A stretch of DNA of 64,000 nt from Phialocephala subalpina (lineage: Eukaryota > Ascomycota > Leotiomycetes > Helotiales > Mollisiaceae). Location of the stretch: assembly GCA_900073065.1 (NCBI GenBank), contig FJOG01000031.1:595314-659313 (forward strand). Reading direction: 5' to 3'. The position numbers and the translations under genes are program-made. Below are positions 11,160-21,529 of the stretch, in pieces. The first letter of the stretch is position 1. Every line of letters starts with the position of its first letter. The notes beneath the pieces are model-generated. The model was not told the DNA's origin. It ran no database searches and worked only from the letters and a program-made list of their open reading frames with translations.

Positions 11160-12443
11160 GTGACTACTTTATTATACCCACATTATGCTTTACAATGGCA
11201 AAGGGCAAATGTAAAATAGCAATGCAACGCAAGAGCTTCCATCGAAAGACTTTAACACTAAATTGAGACTTGCTATGAATGATCTGTGAATAAACAGAGC
11301 CTTCTTTAGGCTCCTCTGGGTCTGAGTCATCATCTCCATCAACCAGTTTATGATTTGATTTAAGATGTCTTCGAGTATTCGTAGAACCATGGCTAGCGTT
11401 GTATGTAATAGGCACTTTGCCGTCGGCGTCACCTAAAGATATTAGCTTTGGCTCATATTATTAGAGGCAGGGGATCAAACATATAGCACAGAGCTAGTAC
11501 TCTTTGCCATCTTCAAGTATAATCTTCTTGCTATGCTTCCATATGAAGCTACGAATAGCTCGAGCTTTCTTGGGAGGGATCCCCGTGGTAGGCTCTGCAA
11601 AAGTGCCACTGATAACTCTCCCTGATTGGCTACCTTGACTGCCTTGCGGTGAATCTTGTGCATCACCGGCAGCACTTTCTGCAAGGGCTATTGATGGAGA
11701 TCTTGATGTGGCCGGCCTAATATGTCTTCTCCTTGGTTTTGTAGGTGCAGGAGTACCTTGTGTAACGTCTACATCGATTATAGTACTCGAAATTGAGGCA
11801 GGAGGAGGAGGAGGTTCGGGTCGGTGGAAACTAAGTGATGCTTGGGAGCCAGAATGCTATAGCACATTAGCCGAGCACTGCAAAGGGGGTTGCACTTACA
11901 GTTGAAACGGAGAGCCGGGCTTGAGTAGCTAACCTTTTCTTGGTTACAATACGCTGTGGACGATTGGTAAGGGGTAGTTGGAGTGTTTGAGAGCTGCCCG
12001 AAGGTCGATAAACAGATTGTGTTTCTCCTGGATCGTTGGTTATAGTCGTTGATTCGGTTCCGGCATCAGAAAGGGGGGCAAGGGACGTTTGGCGGCTCTC
12101 TGGAGGTTCAGACAGCCCTGAATCCGACATATTGACTAGAATGATAAGAAACAAAAAGAGAAGGTCCAAAGTCTGAAATGTGGGCAAAAGTCCAAGCTTT
12201 GGTGGGTTTCCAGGTCAACAAATGGTGCCACTAAGCCTGAATGGACCCCTTGATCCAAGGGTGCTACCCCTATCATAAACCACCAAAAGTCTTGGCAGGC
12301 TTTATGGGTTGGGTTAGGCTTGAACGAGGTCAAGCCTATACCCACCCGGGTCGAGATAATCCTTAAAAGATCAGGCTAGGTTGGGTAATGGGCTAGGTAA
12401 GCCTAGGCGTACCCATTAATTTACCCACCCATCGAGAACACTG
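11160..12443 (-). mobile_element. hAT-family DNA transposon relic (5' end plus N-terminal part)
   Basis: The right-hand boundary reads, on the minus strand, CAGTGTTCTCGATGGGTGGG from 12443 inward, a typical hAT terminal start, followed by subterminal CCTAGGCTTACCTAG- and CCTAACCC-rich sequence to about 12300. The transposase N-terminus follows. The other terminus was not found, and the coding part stops near the BED finger and following segment, so this is a truncated copy. A candidate 8-bp target site, ATCTGGAG, sits at 12444-12451 but its partner is missing. Confidence 0.65.
11164..12130 (-). pseudogene. hAT transposase N-terminus with BED zinc finger
   Basis: The frame starts at ATG 12130 (MSDSGLSEPPESRQTSLAPL), runs through a Ser/Pro-rich head, and reaches a BED-type zinc finger: SFIWKH...LEDGKEY then a TAG in place of Trp, LCAIC, then after an in-between segment SHGSTNTRRHLKSNHK. 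The end reads FRWKLLRCIAILHLPFAIV, the segment that precedes the catalytic RNase H-like core in this family. Nothing of the DDE core or hATC dimerisation domain is present. The TGG-to-TAG change is the type RIP produces. Joins between segments include probable introns or frame changes that I did not resolve. Confidence 0.7.
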
Positions 12444-12533
12444 ATCTGGAGGGTGTTGATGTGGAGGGTGCTTGATGTGGACGGTGGAGTATTTGGAGGC
12501 TGTTGATGTGGGATGTTGAATTAGAGGGTGTAT

Positions 12534-12553
12534 TGTACTGTACTGTACTGTAC
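12534..12553. repeat. TGTAC pentanucleotide microsatellite, four units
   Basis: TGTAC is repeated four times, directly after an imperfect GGAGGGTGTTGATGT-type minisatellite at about 12445-12530. The tract lies between the hAT terminus and the LINE ORF1 relic. Confidence 0.8.
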
Positions 12554-12731
12554 TTTGATCTCGCATTTGCACTTGCATTCGCTTTCTCGTGGTTCCGTGT
12601 CGCTACTGTACCATTGTTGCGGGACATTCTCCCACCTGGCCATTTTAGCTTCACTCCATTTTGGCTGTTTTCGTCACGTTCCCCATCACTGGTGCATTAC
12701 GATCTCTACATAGTTATGAGGTGCTCACTGA

Positions 12732-13202
12732 CTTGGTCAAGTCGCTGTTGAGGACAATGGAGGAACAGAAGGAGGAGCACGTGACCTAGATCAAAACACT
12801 GACGGAGACTTTCACCCAGCAAATAGAAGCACTTAAGGCAGAGGGCACAGAGATGACGGAAAAGATTCAAACCCAGCTGCCCCATATCCAAGCACCGTCA
12901 AGCACATCCCCATCGTATGCGGAGGTCGCCCGAACGCCACCAGACAGCGTACCAAGCAATGTTCCATGCGCACCACGTCGTCAACAGTGACCGATACGCT
13001 GTACTGCACGGTTGACACGTCCAGAGTTGGCAGCGAAGCAGCACGACTGCTACAAGACCAATACTTCCATGTTGCAGGGGAATCAGCTTACACCAGGATC
13101 TTTGAACCACGATCCGGCCCACAGCTATGCTACAGATGTCAAGGACTAGAACACAAAGTGTACTCATGCACGAAACCGCAAGTCTGTGCCAAGTGTGCTT
13201 AA
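12732..13202 (+). pseudogene. Tad1-like LINE ORF1 (gag-like) relic with internal deletion
   Basis: The first part reads a coiled-coil-like region (FTQQIEALKAEGTEMTEKIQ) and the conserved PSYAEVARTPPDS; it contains TAG where Gln is expected. A shifted frame gives DTLYCTVDTSRV, then jumps to ARLLQDQYFHVAGESAYTRI and a CCHC knuckle (CYRCQGLEHKVYSC and CAKCA) before TAA. The RNA-binding fold that should lie between DTSRV and the ARLLQDQ segment is missing, so an internal deletion occurred near 13025. ORF1 proteins of this clade package LINE RNA. No reverse transcriptase follows here. Confidence 0.75.
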
Positions 13203-13519
13203 GTGCTAAAAGCTAACGAAGGCTTTCATCATTCTTCGGAGACCAGCACTCTATCTGCCATGAACGCCCGAGTTGCTTATCATAAAATTACCTCCGAAGT
13301 AGCTCGTTGGGAAAAAAAAAAAATTCCTAGATGAAATGGATCCCTTTAGAACGGCATATCTTTTGTTTATTATAGTTCTCGCACTGAGTATAGCTATGGA
13401 ATTCGAACTTTGACATTTGAACTCTGCTGCGACATGAAACTCTTGGGTTTCTGAACAATTGACCTTCCCAACCTGTCTTTGCGGTTCCCGCACCAATATT
13501 CCTCGCCTATTAACTCTGA
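13203..13519. other. no gene seen
   Basis: This stretch follows the LINE ORF1 relic and precedes the kinase relic. It holds an A-run at about 13312-13323 that could be a remnant poly(A) tail, but no supported gene. Confidence 0.4.
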
Positions 13520-14635
13520 ATAAGTATAGTTACTTTGCCCATAATATAACCTTTAGCTTGTGCACTCTTCGCACGATGGGCTCGTATTGAAGACGTCCCT
13601 TGGTTGGTGTTTTGACTGAGGTTAACGGGGGCGTTGGTCCTTGGAATCAGACTGGACGGACTTCGGCCAGGCGCCTGGTAAGGGAGGCTCTTTACTAAGA
13701 GGTTTTGAGCGAATCTCTTAGAGCCGGCGAACTGGTTGTACTTGAAGAGGACCACGAGCTTTCTCGATACGGTACTGAGCGGCTGCAAATATATTCGCAT
13801 TTATTTGCAAGCCTTTCGGTTTTGTTTCCGTAGTCCGAGTTGTTAAGGAGGGAGGAGCTTGGGGCGGAGCTCTAGCGGCGGCGATTGTGGGAGGAGGGCT
13901 GCTGGTGAGAGCTGGGACCTGATTCCGTGGAGTGCTGAGTCCTACTCCGTTGAAGTGCTTGACAAGCATCTGTGCTGCAGAAGCACGTTCTTTTGAGTTG
14001 ACAATTGCCATGTCCCGAATCTTTGAAACCGAATCCACTTTAGAGCTGCAGACAAAACAACTCGCTGGACCTCCGCAGCAGTCTTAAACTGATGCTCCCG
14101 CTGACGAAACTCTCCTGCATCTAATGTCCACAGCATCGTAACAAAGAGTTCCCAAATGTCTACCTTGTGTGTTTGATCCCCTTTCTCAAACATCTCGGGG
14201 GGCATATAAAGCTGGCTACCGGCAAATGTCGCAGCATCAATAATACGGTTGCAGAGTCCAAAATCTCCTAGCTGGAACTGATATTGACCGCCCGGCTGCG
14301 ATATGTAGAGAATGTTCTCTGGCTTCACATCTCGATGAACGATGCCCTTCCACGCAATAAAATCAAGCGCTTGTAGCATTTGCGGGAAGACGAAGTTTGC
14401 AACGGCAAACGCATCAGCTCCGCTCTCGATCAATGATTCCAAGGTCCCTTCTTTCAGAATTCGGCATCTTTTCCATTTCCAGCACCCTGTGAAGCTCGAT
14501 GGAGGACATAGAGGGCCGTAGCTTTGGATCAACAGAGTTTCTCACGAAGTATGAGAGCAGCTTATGCTCAGGGGGAGCAAGAGGAGCAGAAACAATTAAA
14601 GCCAAAGCTTTTCGCACATGGTGATCGTCGTCCAT
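13520..14635 (-). pseudogene. Ser/Thr protein kinase relic, frameshifted, N-lobe missing
   Basis: The catalytic core is clear: GIVHRDVKPENILYIS (catalytic loop), QLGDFGLCNR (DFG), SQLYMPPEMF in place of APE, and KVDIWELFVTMLW. Downstream, in another frame, come VDSVSKIRDMAIVNSKERAS and a Pro/Ala-rich tail. At least two one-base frame changes are needed, near 14468 and near 14040. I see no Gly-rich loop or VAIK lysine, and the upstream DPKLRPSMSSI segment resembles the end of a kinase domain rather than its start, so the copy is rearranged. The family is a fungal Ser/Thr kinase with a C-terminal disordered tail; substrate unknown. Not functional. Confidence 0.75.
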
Positions 14636-15007
14636 CGGGAGGTCGAATAATGAAGTTGAATAGTACGGAGTCTGCTGTGGGCGCTTAATGGTGGAAGGCA
14701 GCGCAGTAGTAGACTGACATGGCTTGTGGCCAATTAGTCATGCGTAATTCTGCGCAAGACGTGAAGTGTGATTAGTCCATACTGCTGTGCGTGCTTGATT
14801 GGGAGGATTACGAGTTTTGTTGCACATCGTAGAAGAGGGCATTTTTCACAACGCAGGGATGCCAAGAGGCCAGGAAGTCACTCTTTGATGGTATCGAACC
14901 ATCGGAAAAACGGGTCCACTCCGACGTACTCAGAAGTATGACCTTACGCGTATAAAATGTCACTAGCTGTAAGACTTCGGCCTTTCGAAGGGGACTACTG
15001 ATCTGCA
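14636..15007. other. no gene seen
   Basis: This lies between two kinase relics on opposite strands. Short frames only, none with recognisable motifs. Confidence 0.4.
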
Positions 15008-15150
15008 AACGTTTTGCGGGACACATCTCTGAAATCTATACAACCCGCCGTGGTACATGCTACACAAAGGCTTGTGACATCTGGTCGCTCGGCGTCGTTG
15101 TCTTCGAGTACGCTTACGGCCCAGATTTGACAACTTTACGCTCGACCGCG
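15008..15150 (+). pseudogene. second protein-kinase fragment (activation segment to helix F)
   Basis: A plus-strand frame gives GHISEIYTTRRG (with S where the APE proline is expected), then YTKACDIWSLGVVVFEYAYG. This is the end of the activation segment and helix F of a Ser/Thr kinase. About 45 codons are recognisable; the frame ends in a stop shortly after. It is opposite in strand to the previous kinase relic and differs in sequence, so it is a separate fragment, not the missing part of the first. Confidence 0.65.
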
Positions 15151-15793
15151 CCTCCATTTTAGTTATGGTTCAGACCTATTGGAGGGGCGGAGTGAGGTCT
15201 GGAAAAAGATGGGCAGCTCGCCCTCGCCGTCTTCTCACTACCTACACGTCTTCTCGACTTGATTGGATCTGGTCGCTTCTTGCTTTTTTGACGCCACTGG
15301 ATTTAACCAATTGGAGGCCAAAAACAGATATTCTAAGCAGGTGATTAGGCAGACAACTCGGATTTAAAAGGCCCTCTACTTCGTCACCTGTCGCAACGGA
15401 CTTGCACCACACTTAGTCGATTGGGTAAGGCTTGCACCGCTCCAGCCGGAGAATGAAGCCTCCATTTTCATCTTTGCCCAGCTGAAAACTCTGACTCGCC
15501 CACGGTCCTGCGGCGTCGTAACGTTACAGCTCTTCCGGCCCATTGAGAGCTGATAACTCGTACAAACTCGCAACGCGGGCGCTGGGCTCAACCAATCCTC
15601 CTGCTCCTCAGTGGGCATAGCGCCGAGAGCCAGATTCGCGCAAACACTGGGCTTCCTCGTGAGGCTTTCTGCCTGGTAGCAACGAGCTGGGAGGTTGAGG
15701 CGACCGGCACGGACGTGAAAGAACATATCATTCGCAACTTCAACGAAAAGGGAGAGGAAATGAAGGGTGAGACTCACAGCAATAAAGAACTCA
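15151..15793. other. no gene seen; carries one copy of a 21-bp motif
   Basis: No supported gene. At 15364-15384 it carries TTAAAAGGCCCTCTACTTCG followed by T, which recurs with one mismatch at 34757-34777, next to another gene fragment. Confidence 0.4.
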
Positions 15794-18000
15794 ATGGACG
15801 AGACCAAGAGACAGTTTGCAATGTTCCAGAATACCGAAAATGTCAGCACAAACCATGCTACAACAACCCAGATGAGTATAGTGCCGGAGAAAGTCTACTA
15901 TCAAAGTCTCCCTTTACAAGACGGCCGTGCGAATCTTCTCGAAGATCTATTCACGCTTGGATCTAGTGCCTATTCAAATGATTTCGACATCAAATCGGCT
16001 ATACCTCTGGTAGAACGAGTTATCAACAACGCACCTGATGCAGAGACATGTCGTGCTGTATTTGACCTAGTTGCACACGCAGCAAGACCGAAACCGAGAA
16101 CCCCTCCGACTGCACTCGACAAAGCCGTCTTCGATACGCCGCTTCGATCGAGCTCGGCATCTCAACAAGGAATTGAGCAGACACATGACGAAGTTGACCA
16201 GCGAATCCGCGAGGAGCTCACGGGACGAGTCTTCGACAATGTTGGGGGGTTCTTTGAACGATACTTCAAAGAAAAGGCCTGGATGGACAAAGCAAGGCAA
16301 ATATACGAACAATTGAGAGGGCAGTATGCAGGAGGTCGCTGGAGGGGATGGCCAGAGTCTTCACTTCAATGTCCCATTTTTGAGTCGTTCATGAAGCTCC
16401 AAGATACCGTCCTCGGAGGACTAGGTCGCAGATACTACACATCAGCGAACAAAGTATTGAGGGGCACGGAGGCTGATCGCAAGCTTGACATTTTCCTCAC
16501 TCGCGCCAACGTTGCCTTACCCAACGCGAACACGACTGGTCAAATGTACTCGTTATTGGAGAACACAAACAGAATCCTGATGAGGATCGTTCTACAAAAA
16601 CACTGGTGCAGTTGGCAGGGTATGCGCGAAAGGTGTTTGGAAGTCAACCGGAGCGGCGATTCGTCCCTGGTTTTACGATCTGCAGAAGTCTGATGCGGCT
16701 TTAGATATTCGACAGATCTGGCCCGTACAGCTCTGAGAAGTTCGATATCCACAAGGAGCCAGAGCGATTCATCAAGGTTATTGCTGGGCATGCGCTAATA
16801 ACGGACGCGAAGTTGGGGTTGAATACGTTCATCAAGTGTGATGGGACCGGCAAGTACGTCGTCGCGCCTAGAACAAGGATTTCTTTTGAGGAGAAGCCAA
16901 TCGCCTCGACAATAGCGATAGTTTGTAGGGGAACAACATGCTATCGAGGAAGGAGACCCGGCTCAACAGACTGGGAGTACGTGGTAAAGTTCGCTTGGCC
17001 GTCTGACAAAAGGCAACGAGAGGGAGACTTGTTGAAGTTGGCCAAAGACAAAGGAGTCAAAGGCATTGCTGAATGGTTTCATCATGAGCAGATTGCTATT
17101 GATGGGAGTCTGGACACGATTGCAAGTTTGCGGAAAGACATGAAATTTGGGCCACCACGGAAGCTATCCATCAAAGCCTCTTGGGTCGAACATGGTACGG
17201 AATCCAGCCGAGCGAATTCGAGAACGAGAAGTAGTCTCCGGGGAAGATCCAGGAGCAGCGTAGGACGCTTGACTGGTCTCGGAATCAATACAAGCAGCAC
17301 GTCGATTTCATCTGCCGGGCAAAAAAGGAAACGAGACGAACGATCTGCGCCTGAGATTGGTGCCATCAAGAGATCCATATCGGATAACAGTCAGGTTATT
17401 GCTATAAGTGCGGAGCCGGACGTGAAAGAGCACGAGCTAGACAATTTCAACGTCCACAGTATCGAGGAACCCGAGGCCGACAGTCTGGCAGGCTGTGAGA
17501 GCGAGGCATACGGCAATCGGATACACTGCTGCTTAGTGGTTTCACCGGCTGGGCGACCACTCCATGCATATAGGTCTGTCAGGGAGCTTCTAGAGGCTCT
17601 GCGCGACGCTATTGCGGGTCACAGGTCGTTGCTTGAGAATGGGAAGATTCTTCATCGGGATATTTCCGAAAACAACATTATCATCACAGATCGTACTGTT
17701 GAAGAAGACTCGGAAGGAAGATTGATTGACCTGGACTTGGCGAAGGAGCTAGATAGCATGCCGAGTGGAGCCAGTCATCGGACTGGCACCATGCAGTTCA
17801 TGGCAATTGAAGTGCTCCAAGGCAAGGGGCATACTTACCGGCATGACCTTGAGTCGTTCTTTTACGTCTTCATTTGGATGTGCATTCGCTATGGTCATGA
17901 AGAGGCTGGCGATAGGTTGGAAGCGCCTGGAGCAAATGAGTCAAAGGCTAACAAGAGGAGGGTTCGCCCACAACGATCTCCAGTGCTGGAGCGAGAGCTA
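15794..18000 (+). pseudogene. FunK1 fungal-type protein kinase, frameshifted and with a nonsense codon
   Basis: The start is ATG 15794 (MDETKRQFAMFQ). The N-terminal region continues to about 16590, where one or two bases are lost and the frame must move to read TLVQLAGYARKVFGSQPERR. A TAG at about 16702 replaces a likely Trp. The frame resumes through EWEYVVKF-like DWEYVVKFAWPSDKRQ, a Ser/Arg-rich insert, the catalytic loop ILHRDISENNII, then LIDLDLAKELDS, HRTGTMQFMAIEVLQGKGHT and YRHDLESFFYVFIWM. These are hallmarks of the FunK1 (Pkinase_fungal) group. The C-terminus after 17990 is lost. FunK1 genes are expanded and often near mobile elements in fungi. This copy is inactive. Confidence 0.88.
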
Positions 18001-18356
18001 GAATCCCAGCCCCTCCTACAACAGCGTACTGTAACCATCGACCTTAGACTGGCATTGTGTCACACCTCAAAGACCAGGGATCATAATGTCCAGATTCAAA
18101 GCCCATGCATTTTGTCGTATCTTCTACATAAGAACTCGTACAAGTACTTATTCTCCGCCTGCCCCTTCTTCCTTTCCCGCAAAGCGACGCTCCTCCAGTT
18201 TCCTCGCTGACACGGATTCTCTAGACCCGTCGGCTTCCACTTACCCCGCACTCGTGCCGTGCGCTTGTAAATGACCCCCCGAACAGACTTTGCCACGTAC
18301 GTAGATACCGAGTACTCCGTCGCAAAATGAAACCGAACATAGGGAATGTTGTACAT
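18001..18356. other. no gene seen
   Basis: Tail-to-tail spacer between the FunK1 relic and the F-box-like relic; no supported frame. Confidence 0.4.
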
Positions 18357-19090
18357 CTAAGACAAAGGAAACATCCCCGGCGCATCTATATCTTGGATCC
18401 CACTCCACACCGAAACAGAAAAACGCAGCCACTGCAACTGTGGTTTAACCCCACCTTGCCGGACCAAGACCATCTCCTTCCGAAGACCCTCGAAGACCCG
18501 ATGAGCAATGTCTAGGTTATGCGAAACCGGCCTGACTCCCACTTTCTTCACATACTCCACAAAGATTGCTCGAACCTGACACTAGAACTGCACGTTCCGA
18601 TTATTTTCAATGTATCCCCATATATGCTCGAGATCACGCCATACCAACACCTCTTTCACAAGCAAAGACGGTCGTTTCTCTCCTTCGCTTGTCCCTTCCA
18701 AGTTCTGCTCGTTCACCCAGACCGGTGGCAGCTCTGGCTGCTTGGGCTCCTTGGTCTCCTTAGTCTCATCGGAGGCGACATTATTGTCAGACTCCAAATA
18801 CTCGGCATCTGGGTGATTGGGAGGCAAAGTGGACTCGAGGTTGTCGATATCTGGGGAAGGAGAGGTAGGGTCAGAAAGCGAGGGCATAGCTGTCACAGCA
18901 CGATCTTGCCATTGCCGTGCTCCCGCTTCTTCTTCTGGGGCACTATCGCCCTCTTCTTTTGGATCTCATTGTTCCACTCTTTGCACACCAACGAGAGACT
19001 ACCCACGTATGGAGCTCCACGCCCTGTAACTCCTTCTGAATTGACCGCCAGCTCGAGAATCATCTTACGGATTTCTCCTGGGAAAACGTT
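18357..19090 (-). pseudogene. F-box-like protein relic with frameshift and stop
   Basis: Reading the minus strand from about 19088, PGEIRKMILELA followed by YVGSLSLVCKEWNNEI resembles an F-box helix set. The frame then shifts near 18985 into an acidic, Pro-rich region (DPTSPSPDIDNLESTLPP), and continues to LLVKEVLVWRDLEHIWGYIE. A TAG at about 18582 interrupts, after which the same frame stays open (FVEYVKKVGVRP, HRVFEGLRKEMVLV) to 18357. The exact family is not recognised beyond the F-box-like start. One frameshift and one nonsense codon suggest a dead copy. Confidence 0.5.
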
Positions 19091-20069
19091 TAATCAGTGA
19101 CCGTTGGCCTGGACTGGGCGGACTAGCTAGACTTGGAGGTCGACATTTGAAGAGCCGGTAAATACTAGGATAGTTTTTGAAGCAAGACGGCGTTTGTTTG
19201 AACAGCTGAAAAGTTGAGGGAAGCAGAAGAAGCAGAATGGGGGGTGTTTGCTCCTTTTAACCCCTCAGCTCACATCCTGGAATATTCGCAAAGATAGCGT
19301 AGATCGGGGTATGCTGCGGGGTTGTTATTTGCTTTTCTGGACAACAGCAGGAAAATGAATCTTCAAGATGAGCTCGTGTAACCAAGAACATGGTTTTGGG
19401 GTCGGAGTTGAAGTGCTTCCCCGAAGAAGAGGGTGATTCTCGTGTTGCTTGACTGATGGTGGCGTGAGTGAAAGAGGTGCTACTCAGAGACTGCCAGCCA
19501 TCGGCGGTTGGATCCCAATCATCGCATCCAAAAAAGACGTGAGGGGGTGAGTTGGGCCCCATTTCACTACCGACTCATGGTAACGTTGATCCATCTGCTA
19601 TTGGCAGTGAAGATGCACAGTTGCGCGACTTGTAAATCACAGTTCTCTAGATCATGATGCCAGTCCGCCCCGAAAGCATGAGAAGCAAGCAGCCTGCGCG
19701 CACAGACCACAATTCTGGCAAGGTTGGCACCCGAGCTATGGGGCCTGCGAGAGTAAGATAACGTCGACACATCCCAGCGTTATTCTTGGTGAAATGCTCT
19801 TGGTGAAAATCTCCTCGCTACGATTCCTTCCTTCAGCCACAATATTTCCCCGCGATTTTTAGCCACATTAGGAGCCACGTACTCAATACACGTGCCTATT
19901 CCGCAGGGACTGACGTCATCAGACAGATAGGCGGCCGTCTCCCAGCAACCGTTCCAAGCACCCATAATACTATCTTTGGAAGCCTGACAATTCAACAATC
20001 TCGTCCGAAAATCGTTATCAAAGAATAGGGCCACCCGATCAGCTCAAAGATCCCGACGTGCAATCGCCG
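19091..20069. other. uncharacterised stretch with three minus-strand frames
   Basis: Minus-strand frames at 20034-19780, 19770-19567 and 19562-19257 are open but I recognise no domain in them. The first (GAWNGCWETAAYLSDDV...) is divergent from the RING gene and could be an exon. None has clear splice partners, so I do not call a gene. Confidence 0.35.
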
Positions 20070-20860
20070 ATGTCGGTAACATCAAAGTTCGATCTCAGAG
20101 ATTTAAGACTCGGTCCATCACATCAATTGGACTATGAGTGGAAGGGATTCAATAGTCCCCTTGAGCGAAAAAAGGTTCAATCCGAGATCTTGTCGCCTTT
20201 TATCGTCTCGGGCCATCACAAGTTCAACAGCAATGATACTGCGGGGCTAACCTCCGATATGCCTCAAGAGCTACCCGACGCGTCTTTTGGAGGGTGGAGG
20301 CAACTGGTAGAAGACGCAAGAATAGCCAATAAAGAATTGGACGGCAGAGAGCCTCACGTATGCCCCTAGCGATTTCCTTTAGAATCAAGGTGCTGATGAG
20401 ATGGCAGACGCAAGTCTTAAAGACGATTGAGAATCAGGTTGCAGCTGCTAGTTTTTGTGAGGCATTGCTTCCAACGCGCCAACCATCTGAAATCGAAATC
20501 AGAACCACAAGGTTGTATTATATTACCGAATGCTCCGAAGAGAATACTCTCAGAGAGGCTGAAGCCGATGCCAACTTGGCCCTTGAACACTGGATTTCAG
20601 GACTTCCCTGCGTCTCTCCTTCAGAAGGGTCACAATTTCATTGTGCTTCCTGTGAGAGCAGAACCCAAATGACAAGGTCTTACGCCTGTACGCAGTGTCT
20701 GCGTGGCATTTGCCAAATCTGCGTCACTCGATTGATGGCTAAGAAATGGACGAGAAGAAGATGTCCATGGTGCTCTGCCGACGGTGCCCAATTTAAGCCG
20801 AACCATTACGAGCCTGCGGACAAAAGTCTGTGTTTTACAGGCCTTCTCGCTAACAAATAA
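20070..20860 (+). CDS. RING-type zinc-finger protein (two exons, 246 aa), C-terminus supplied by a MITE-like repeat
   Basis: Exons are 20070-20357 and 20408-20860; the 50-bp intron has donor GTATGC, branch GCTGAT and acceptor GGCAG, and keeps frame. The C-terminal half has a cysteine cluster: CASC, then YACTQC, GICQIC and CPWCSADG, spaced like a RING or RING-variant finger (residues about 183-235). The N-terminal half has no recognised domain. A ubiquitin-ligase role is an inference from the finger only. The start at ATG 20070 is the first in frame. The last 17 codons (EPADKSLCFTGLLANK and stop) lie in the left arm of an inverted repeat, so the native C-terminus was replaced. No inactivating change is seen. 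Confidence 0.6.
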
Positions 20861-21082
20861 ACGCTGAAGCCAAATTTCGATTTTTAACCACAAAATTAAA
20901 ATGGCTCCGATTTGCTTGATAAACTCACTGTAGCCTCTTATAAGTATCGCATTATAAGCTCAAATGATTCCGATTTGTGCATATTCTATAGTGTTTAAGT
21001 AAAGTCGTTAACTTTGGCTTTCATCGCTTAAAAATGCCCTGAAAAATGCCTGTAAAACACAGACTTTTGTCCGCAGGCTCGT
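20809..21082. mobile_element. MITE-like element with about 35-bp terminal inverted repeats
   Basis: The left arm at 20809-20843 begins ACGAGCCTGCGGACAAAAGT and the right arm at 21048-21082 is its reverse complement, ending in CCGCAGGCTCGT. About 200 bp of non-coding, AT-leaning sequence lies between, including an internal TTATAAG/TTATAAG-like inverted pair. Total length is about 274 bp. No transposase is encoded. Flanking target-site bases are not clean; TA on the left and TT/TA on the right fit a Tc1/mariner-type relative but do not prove it. Confidence 0.75.
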
Positions 21083-21529
21083 TAGCAAACCATCCTTGAC
21101 ACTATGAAATCAACGACGCCTTAACTTCTTTTGTTACATTTGAGATCAAAATACATTAATTTGTGCTACTTAAAGTATATATCTTTACTTATAGTTAGTC
21201 TCGATCTGGGAGAAATCTTTCCTAAATAAGCTTAGCTTGGGGTTGAAGGTGTCATCTTTGGGTTCTCTTGGCGTTGTTCATGCCTCATTACTCAGCCTTC
21301 AAGTCGACATTCTCTGGCTTGTGGATGTCCGCACATCGTGTTCTCGCGTAAGTGGGCCACGCATCATCTCTCCCCACCAAACGTAAGCAGCCACTTTAGA
21401 CAAAGAAAGTTCCCTTGTCTCCCAGTAAGATAAGTAGCTCTCCTCATAACCTTTCAATTCCACTATCTCCCTCGATCAAGACGATCTCAATTTAAGAAAC
21501 ACTTTAATCAACCTTCAATTCAGTCACAA
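21083..21529. other. 5' region of the 2OG oxygenase gene; no gene seen
   Basis: The last 100 bases before the ATG at 21530 are CT-rich and look like a fungal 5' untranslated leader. No other feature is supported. Confidence 0.4.

Noticed and set aside
11708..11905. Plus-strand frame rich in Gly
   Set aside because: It is antisense to the Pro-rich head of the hAT transposase.
18519..19100. 193-codon plus-strand frame
   Set aside because: It is antisense to the F-box-like relic, has no recognisable domain and a composition typical of a reverse-strand shadow.
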